A stretch of 64,000 nucleotides of DNA. It comes from Phoebastria nigripes. Its lineage: Eukaryota; Chordata; Aves; Procellariiformes; Diomedeidae. How positions within the stretch are numbered: the first letter of the stretch is position 1; every line of letters starts with the position of its first letter. The translations under genes were made by a program, and so were the position numbers. Location of the stretch: contig JAYKAV010000489.1 of NCBI GenBank assembly GCA_035582835.1, forward strand, positions 912,580 through 976,579, in the 5' to 3' direction. The notes below the pieces were generated by a model that saw only the letters and a program-made list of their open reading frames with translations, did no database searches and had not been told where the DNA came from. Positions 57,374-64,000 of the stretch are shown piece after piece.

Positions 57374-60300
57374 TCATCTATAGTCCTCCTTGGGATATTC
57401 TAATGTGACCAAATTCCCAAAGCCCATTCGCAAGCTCTCCATGTCAAACGTTTCAATCTCTCGCTCCTGCCTTTCCAACAGAAACTTTATCCTCTCGCTG
57501 CGTTCCTTCTGGAGGGCGGCTAGCTCCTCTTCGATCTGAAAGAAGCACAGTCAGCAGCCCCTTAGCAGAGCACGACCGCCCGGGGTACGGCAGCTCCCGG
57601 CCGGGCGGCGCCAGCTGCGCCATGCCCACATCGACGCGTGTAAGCAGGTACCCCCCGGCAGCCCACCCAGAACATACCTTTTGTTCAAGGTGTGCCCTGC
57701 GCAGCGACACCCGTTGCTCCAGCTTCTGGAGTTCTCTTTCATGCTGTGCTTCTGTCTGCATCTTAATTTTGCTCTGGTATGCATTGAGCAGCTCCATCTC
57801 CTGCTGGAGTTGCAGTCTCAGGGCTTGGCATTCTGCTTCTTGGGCCTCATCCAGCCGTAGCTGTAAGATCATTGGGAAAACAACATTCAAACCTCCACTA
57901 GTAACGTCTCTGCTGCGATGCTGGCGACACACCGCTCTTCCTTCTCAAAGCCGGGGAGCCTCTGGTGTTGGTGGCAGAATGAGAAAGCAGGAAGGGCTTC
58001 ATAAACAGCTGCTTCCCTGCTCACACGGAGGCAGGGGCCTCAGAGAAGATCCAATTCTAAAACTACAGCACGTGAGGGGCAGCAGGGGAAGGACGCGTGT
58101 CCTGCGGGATGCTTATTACAAAGTGCCACCTGAGCATTACCTAAAACAGTTGTTACAAACACAACCGCATCGCTCACCATCCAGCGGCTAGGACAGGAAG
58201 AACACAGCCCGCTGCAAGGAGCGACGGCCCGACTGTACCCCACCTCCATGCACCTCGGTCTGGGACCGCCCGCCCAGGGACAGGAGGTGCCGGACGCTGC
58301 ACCTACCGCTTGTGAGGCCATCATCTCGTTGATGCTCTGCTCATACTGCTCTGCCAGGATGGCGAGCTTCCTCGTCTGCTCGTCCTTCAGACTCTTCAAA
58401 ATTGTCTTGTGCTCACTCTTTGGAGTTACTTCCAGCTGGTGATTCTTCAGTGCTTTGTACTGCTTAGTTTGCACTTTGCATGTGTCCTGGAACTGCTTTT
58501 TGATCTGCATTTCCATAGCCTGCCAAGGAAGGAACGATGTGAAGAGCACAAAGAGCTTTGGGAATGGAGAGGTTATAGTACATCCAAATGGGCGGGTTGG
58601 TGAGAGACAACCACAGTTCCCCTGTGCTCTGTGCTGTCTCTTGCCCCTGTACCCGGGTGAGCAGGGTGTGCTCCGCACACACAGCGATCTAACGAGCAGC
58701 ATCAGCTCAGGCCCTGCTTCAGCACGGACCACGGGCCTGGGCCAGGAACAGGATCCACTAAGCCCTCCTCAGCCCAGGGCATTTCCATCTTCTACCCCTG
58801 CTTCCTGCAGGTCGCCCAGCCCGTCACCCTGCTGCCTGCCTCCCAAAAAGCATTCGTGTTTTCAAGGCCTCCACAAGCTGCCTCCCCCACCTCGACCACG
58901 TGCTACATGGAGACTGCAGATCTGAGAACTAGTGAGGGTGTGACAAAGTGAATAAAAGCAACATGCCTTTTTGGACGTTCAGAGGAGGGACAGAAGTCTC
59001 CCACAGCAAGCAGCTCAGGGGTTTCTAATCAACCCGCAGCTGAACTGGGACAGAGCACAGTGCTCAGCACACCCATGTTCTCTCTCTCTGTTGACTTTGA
59101 AAGCGAGGAAGCATCACCCAACCCCTTTCCATATCAAGGTTTATAGGCTGACACCAGCAAGGGCCTGAAGAAAGCACAGCTCATCAAAAGCAAATTCTGT
59201 AATAATTTGCTAAGGACTAGCCTATTTTTACCCAGCAGCCTCAATTAGCATGGCACTTAAAAAAAATCCTCAGTGAGCTCTTTGCTGTAATAGCCCGCAA
59301 CTTTCTTGTACCAGAGCAGCCCTGCGCAAAGGAAAGGGATGCAAGGGAGAGCACACGGTGCTGGTGGAGTACGGTGGTTCTGCAGCATGGACGCTGCATG
59401 GAGGAGGCAGCAAGCACACAGACCAGCCTGCCTGGTAGGACAGAGGTTGGAAGAGGACAAAGGAAAGCTTCCAGCACCTTCAGGTTCTTTGGTTGCTGCC
59501 GGAGCTCCATGAAATGCTTCCTGTGCAGCTCCCGCTCTCGCCGCTTGTTGTATTCCAGCTGGTTCTCGAGCTCAGTCTGGTGCTGCAGCCGGATCAGGTC
59601 CATTCGCAGCTTCTGCAGCGTGTGCAGCTGTCTGTACTCCAGCTCACGCGTCGACTCGTCGTGCCGGATCAGCATGGCATGCTCCATTTCCTTCTGGGTC
59701 CGCTTCTTGTTTAACTCCTGCACAAGAGGACAGCAGAGCACAAAACAAAAGCTGAGGAGCGCTTCTCTCTGCCCTGAGATGCAGTAGTCGAGTTTGCGAG
59801 GCCGGGTGTCCTGGTCACTCCTCTAGACAACATCAAGGACTTCCATGTGCAACAGGGAAACAAACCCAGCAGCACGATGGGAATGCTAATAAAGCGGCCA
59901 CCTAGCATCCATCCATCCATCCCCCTGTAACCTGCTCCTCTGGCAGCTCCTGGATCACCCAGGGAGTCTCCAGCAGGTGGCACTGGGACCACACGCAAGC
60001 CCTCTGTGACCGCTGAGAATCACAGAAGTTTTTAATAAATACACCCTGGCGGTGCTCAGAGCTGGCGGGGTCTGGGCTAGGGTGACTGACAGAATCGGGG
60101 GCTCTTACTCGTCTGTTTTAAATTACCCTGAGCCCCTGCTAGGCACTGGGAGATGCGGCTTCTCTCATGTCACTTATACGAGAATGGCCAAAGCAGAGGT
60201 GAACAGCTCCAACATACCACATCAAGTAAGAAAAAGAATTTAATCTACCACTGTGTACAGGTGGTTTTTGGCCCCAGGCACAGCACGTTTTTTAAAAATG

Positions 60301-63300
60301 AGGATACAGCCCAAGCCTCACACAATTTTGCAACATGCACATAAGAGTTCCTGTACCTGGTGCCCTGCAGTTGAAGAAAACCTTCACTGAGTTACAAGCC
60401 GAGGAAGAGGAAGATACCGGATTCTCTCCCTGATTACTGCTAATACTTCTGTCTCAAGGTATCAGCAACAACCTGTGGAGCATGGAGCTGAATCCAGCTC
60501 AGTCAAGCAGTGATTACAGCTGTACCCCTTGCTGATATTTGGTGACCTTCACAGATGGTCTGCTGGTACGTCTCAGTTTCAGCTCTCAGGTTTACAAACT
60601 CATCGCTGTGCTTCATGCTAGACTAAGACAAGCACAGCGGGGGCTGCCTCGCACTACGCACACGCACAGTGCCCAGTACAGGGAGGGCCCAGTGTTGGCT
60701 CAGTCTAAGGAGTTTCTGCAGTAGAAGCAAAAAAATCTAATTATTCTGAGTTGTTGCTTGCATGTTGTAATCCTGTTGTAATTCTCAACATCAGCACCTG
60801 CAAACAGGCACTTCAGCCCCTTTGGCTGTTAAAACTGCGACAGGTTTAAGCTAGGAGGATGGGGAAGGAAACAGGGCCAGGTCTTGTCTCTGCATTCTTA
60901 GCCATAAGGATGTTGCAGATGTTTACATTTAAGCAAAACTTGCACCTTGACAGCCGAGATCAAAAATTAGATCTATTGGTATGCTGAAATAATTTCCCAC
61001 TTGTGCAAAGGCAGGTAGCACACCGAACAGGCAGTACGTCAGCCCGTGCAGTGAGCCGTGGCACTTGTGCCTGCATCTTAGAACAGGACAGCCAGCCTCT
61101 CTCGTGCCCATTCCACACCTGATTTCAGTTCACACAGTGTGAACAAAGAGAGGCACTCCGCTTCTCTCAAACACTTTCCCACTTGCACAAAAAGAATCTC
61201 TGTGGTTCCTTAAAATATCAAGGAAAAAAACATTTTGAAAGTGTTATTTACTTCAGGTGTCTGATCCAGTGAATGTGAACTAGTTAGTAGGGACGTTATT
61301 TTCAGGAAATAAACACTTAGATCATTCTGAAAAATCAGTTCTCTTTTAAGAGCTTAAATGCAAGAGCTCAGAGGAGTGTTTCCTGGTTAAAATACCATGC
61401 TAGGTAACTGAATTCTGTTCTCATCCCTGCCACAGAGCTTATATGCTGCGATAAGGGTGCCCAAATCTGATTTTTCACTGTCATTCATTTTCAGGGTGTC
61501 CAAGTTGAGATGTCCAGATGCGATCTGCAAAGCAGCTGAGCAGCCCCAGGCACATCTGAAGTCAAGGGCAGCAGGGCTCCGAACAGGTAAAATACAGGGC
61601 AATGTTAAGTATGCCAGAAAATTGATGGTAGCAGACTAAGTACACGATTATTAGAAATTTTTGACCACCCACTCGCTCTCAGCCTTTACTAAAATACCTT
61701 CTCATCTGGTAATGTTATTTTTGGATAAAGACTAATGAATAATTCAGATACTATAGTGATGACCACAGAAAAATCTACAAGTAATAATTCTTTCTCCAAA
61801 GTGGTATTTGACTACAGGCAGCCTGTAAGGCAAGGGTTAATAACTAATGAGGAAAAGCAAGATGTTGAATAGCTTGTCATTAACAAACTATCACCCATTC
61901 TGTGCACTAATTTGAGCAGAACCCAACGGAAAAGCAACATCTGATTATCTGAAGACAACCGGAAGGCAGACATCACGAGAGGACTGTATTTTTGGTATTT
62001 CTTACATTTGTAGCATTTCATTCTGCAACCTCAATATTGTTCTTTTAAGGTTATTACTGGTTTATTACACATATTTCAACTGTGTGAGTTTTCTTTAGCC
62101 AGTGAGTAGAACTCCTTATGGGATGCTTTCAGCCATCCCACAGCTCTCCCGCAGGTAGCCCTGGCACTCAATACAGCGCAAACTGCCCTGTGCTGTGAAA
62201 GAAGCCCAACGGGATCCCCCAAAATCTAATGCCCAGGAGCTCAGATGAAGTATCTGACCCAGAGTGGGTGGCCCACACAACGTTTCTGTCTGCAAGTCAA
62301 CTATGCCACCCCTCCTCAGTTAATAAAAGCAGTGACATCTGTGTGGAAAACTATTTCCCAAAACATGTTTCCTACATTTTTCTCAGTTCTGTTTAGCAAC
62401 TGGAAACACGAAGATCTAATGTCAGTCAGCAAACTGTTTTACACACATGAAGCTAAAACAATTAAAGAAATGCTTGGGAAAGGAAGTGAAGAGTGCCATA
62501 CTTCCCGAATGTTCTGCTGCTCCATCTCATGCCGCTTGATCATCGTTTTTCTCTTGAAGAAACGGCAGTTTTTGTCATAGTAGAGTCTCTGCTGGCTGAG
62601 AAGATGGGCCTCCTCTTCAGCCTGTGTGTGCTGCAGGTTCTCTTTATGTTTGGATATTCTTTCTTGCTTCTCTTTCTTCGGTGTGCTGTGGTCCTCATTC
62701 ATTTCCTGCAGGCATACAGGGTCAAAAACAAGACTTCCCTTAGGATCACAGTGACACAGGACTTGGAGGACCTTCAGTCACTGGCTACTCCTCTGCCATT
62801 CAGTTCACAAAAGGACACCAAAATCCTGACTACACCACCAGGTACCAGCAGAACCAGACTCGTCACCTGGCCATGCCCAGCCCTCCTGCCTCTAGAGTTG
62901 TATTATGACCCACCAAGAGGAGGAGGAAAAAGTGGCCATTGAACACAAACATCTCCGGGGCTAAACAGCGCAGCAACGAGAAGACAGTAACACACCACTG
63001 CAAGGGAGGCTCTGGCTGTCCAGGAAAGCGAATGGGTCAAACCCCTCGGCTCCCTTCCCAGCTCTGCACCTGTTTTACAAAGGAGTCCAGCCTGGGCTTA
63101 AGTTTTATTTCAACAGGACTCATGCTCGATTCTCTATCAAATCAGATACCTAACAGGGCTCCTTGCTATTCATTTTCTTACCTCTACATTCTTAACAGCA
63201 AATGGTTTTGTGACAAGGTGGGGACGCTGTACTTAAGTAATGCAATTTGGAATAGATAAGCTATATACTAAGTTACTTCTTTTTCTAATTCATATAAGCA

Positions 63301-63792
63301 ATCACTGGGCTTTTAGTCAAGTGACATCTAAATAGCTGCTCTGATTACTTACAGCTTTAGCAAAAAAACACATGAGGAAAAAGGGGAAGAAGAATTCTCT
63401 ATGAAGTCCCGTTTTCCCTCATCACCTTTGGTTTCAAAGATTCTGCTCTACAGCAAATTGTGAAGGCACCTCTAGCACCCTTAGAGATTATTCTAGAAAT
63501 GCTGCCAGATGCTTCCAGTTCCTGAAAGTTTACTTGCTGAGAATCTAAATTTGCTTCCAAGCATGACAGTATCCCTTAAACCCCTGGGCTGGCCCAGGTT
63601 TATCAAAACGAAAGTTCATGTTCATTCCACACCCCTTCAGCCCTGAAAATGATGGTTTCTTGCCTCTTTAATCTTTTCCTTGCAAAGCTTGTATTGTTTC
63701 TTCTGACTCTCTAAAAAGGTCGCCAGGTCTTTCTTTTGCTGAGCCACAATCTGTTGCTGGAATTTCTTTTCATCTGCTGCAGCTGCCTTTGC
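57374..63792 (-). CDS. TAOK3: TAOK3, serine/threonine kinase TAO3, C-terminal exons (partial gene)
   Basis: TAOK3 is a STE20-family MAP3K acting on p38 and JNK pathways. Six in-frame phase-0 exons encode the last 376 residues: 63664-63792 ([14 protein letters not shown]...), 62502-62705 ([16 protein letters not shown]), 59478-59717 ([18 protein letters not shown]), 58307-58519 ([17 protein letters not shown]), 57678-57860 ([17 protein letters not shown]), 57374-57535 ([17 protein letters not shown], ending [15 protein letters not shown]). Similarity to mammalian TAOK3 is near identity across the coiled coil; the ending separates it from TAOK1 and TAOK2, whose tails are longer. The kinase domain lies off the right edge. 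The intron after 63664 begins with GC instead of GT. No damage is seen. Confidence 0.96.
59718..62501 (-). other. TAOK3: TAOK3 intron (2.8 kb)
   Basis: This intron separates the ELNKKRTQ and EMNEDHS exons. It holds a CATC tetranucleotide run near 59905-59922 and no recognisable exon or RNA gene. Confidence 0.7.
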
Positions 63793-63810
63793 CTGCAAGG
63801 CACAGAGAGA

Positions 63811-63820
63811 GGGAAAAAAG

Positions 63821-63858
<38 letters not shown>

Positions 63859-63862
63859 AACC
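63811..63862 (+). repeat. A-rich GAAAA microsatellite
   Basis: A run of A with GAAAA units lies just upstream of the first TAOK3 exon in the window. On the minus strand it is the T-rich polypyrimidine tract before the acceptor at 63793-63794. Confidence 0.8.
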
Positions 63863-64000
63863 CAAAAACCAAAGGGTGAGGGAGCAGGTACTGAATCCAG
63901 CACAAATCAGTCTTCTGTTGTGCATTTTTTGGTCTGTCATTCACCCATCACTGTGCTAGACAAAGCCATGAGTATTCAGCCACATGAAAGCTGCTTGCAC

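Noticed and set aside
1..64000. CRISPR arrays, operons, phage or bacterial defence systems
   Set aside because: The DNA is vertebrate nuclear sequence with introns and CpG islands. No regularly spaced repeats of that type are present.

Overview
The window is a stretch of bird nuclear genome, most likely a GC-rich microchromosome. The evidence is multi-exon vertebrate genes with short introns, CpG-island promoters, a CR1-type LINE tail, and protein matches that resemble mammalian orthologues but carry many avian-like substitutions. Gene identities come from recognising the translated exons by eye; no database was searched. The species cannot be named from the sequence.

Layout, left to right: (1) 1-24.9 kb is the 5' part of TPCN1 (endolysosomal two-pore channel 1, minus strand): first coding exon at 22955-23066, second at 2361-2485, a 20.5-kb first intron between them holding a candidate alternative first exon, and a CpG-island promoter at about 23.6-24.9 kb. 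(2) 25.3-28.1 kb, head-to-head with TPCN1, is a broken copy of IQCD (DRC10, nexin-dynein regulatory complex) with a frameshift, a stop and a degenerate IQ motif; a well-matched RFX X-box remains in the shared promoter. (3) 28.8-31.3 kb is RITA1 (minus), with a CR1 fragment in its probable 3'UTR. (4) 31.36-37.4 kb is the complete DDX54 RNA helicase (plus, 20 coding exons, 824 aa), sharing a 100-bp bidirectional promoter with RITA1. (5) 37.9-40.4 kb is CFAP73 (minus, 7 coding exons), an axonemal coiled-coil gene. (6) 41.6-50.7 kb is VSIG10 (minus), an Ig-superfamily membrane protein with a 13-nt microexon. (7) 52.1-54.1 kb is PEBP1/RKIP (plus, 187 aa, complete). (8) 56.07-64 kb is the 3' end of TAOK3 (minus): six coding exons for the C-terminal coiled coil plus the 3'UTR; its kinase exons lie beyond the right edge.

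In mammals TPCN1-IQCD-RITA1-DDX54-CFAP73 and VSIG10-PEBP1-TAOK3 are two blocks several megabases apart on one chromosome arm (human 12q24). Here they abut, so a rearrangement junction lies between CFAP73 and VSIG10. The genes are not an operon-like system. They are neighbours with separate jobs: endolysosomal Ca2+/Na+ signalling, Notch/RBPJ and tubulin regulation, ribosome biogenesis, cilia, cell adhesion, Raf/MEK inhibition and MAP3K signalling.

I found no unknown multi-gene system. The most interesting points are the IQCD relic beside a preserved X-box, the phase-matched alternative TPCN1 exon, a 5S-rRNA-like relic, two GC-AG introns, the VSIG10 microexon and the synteny junction.
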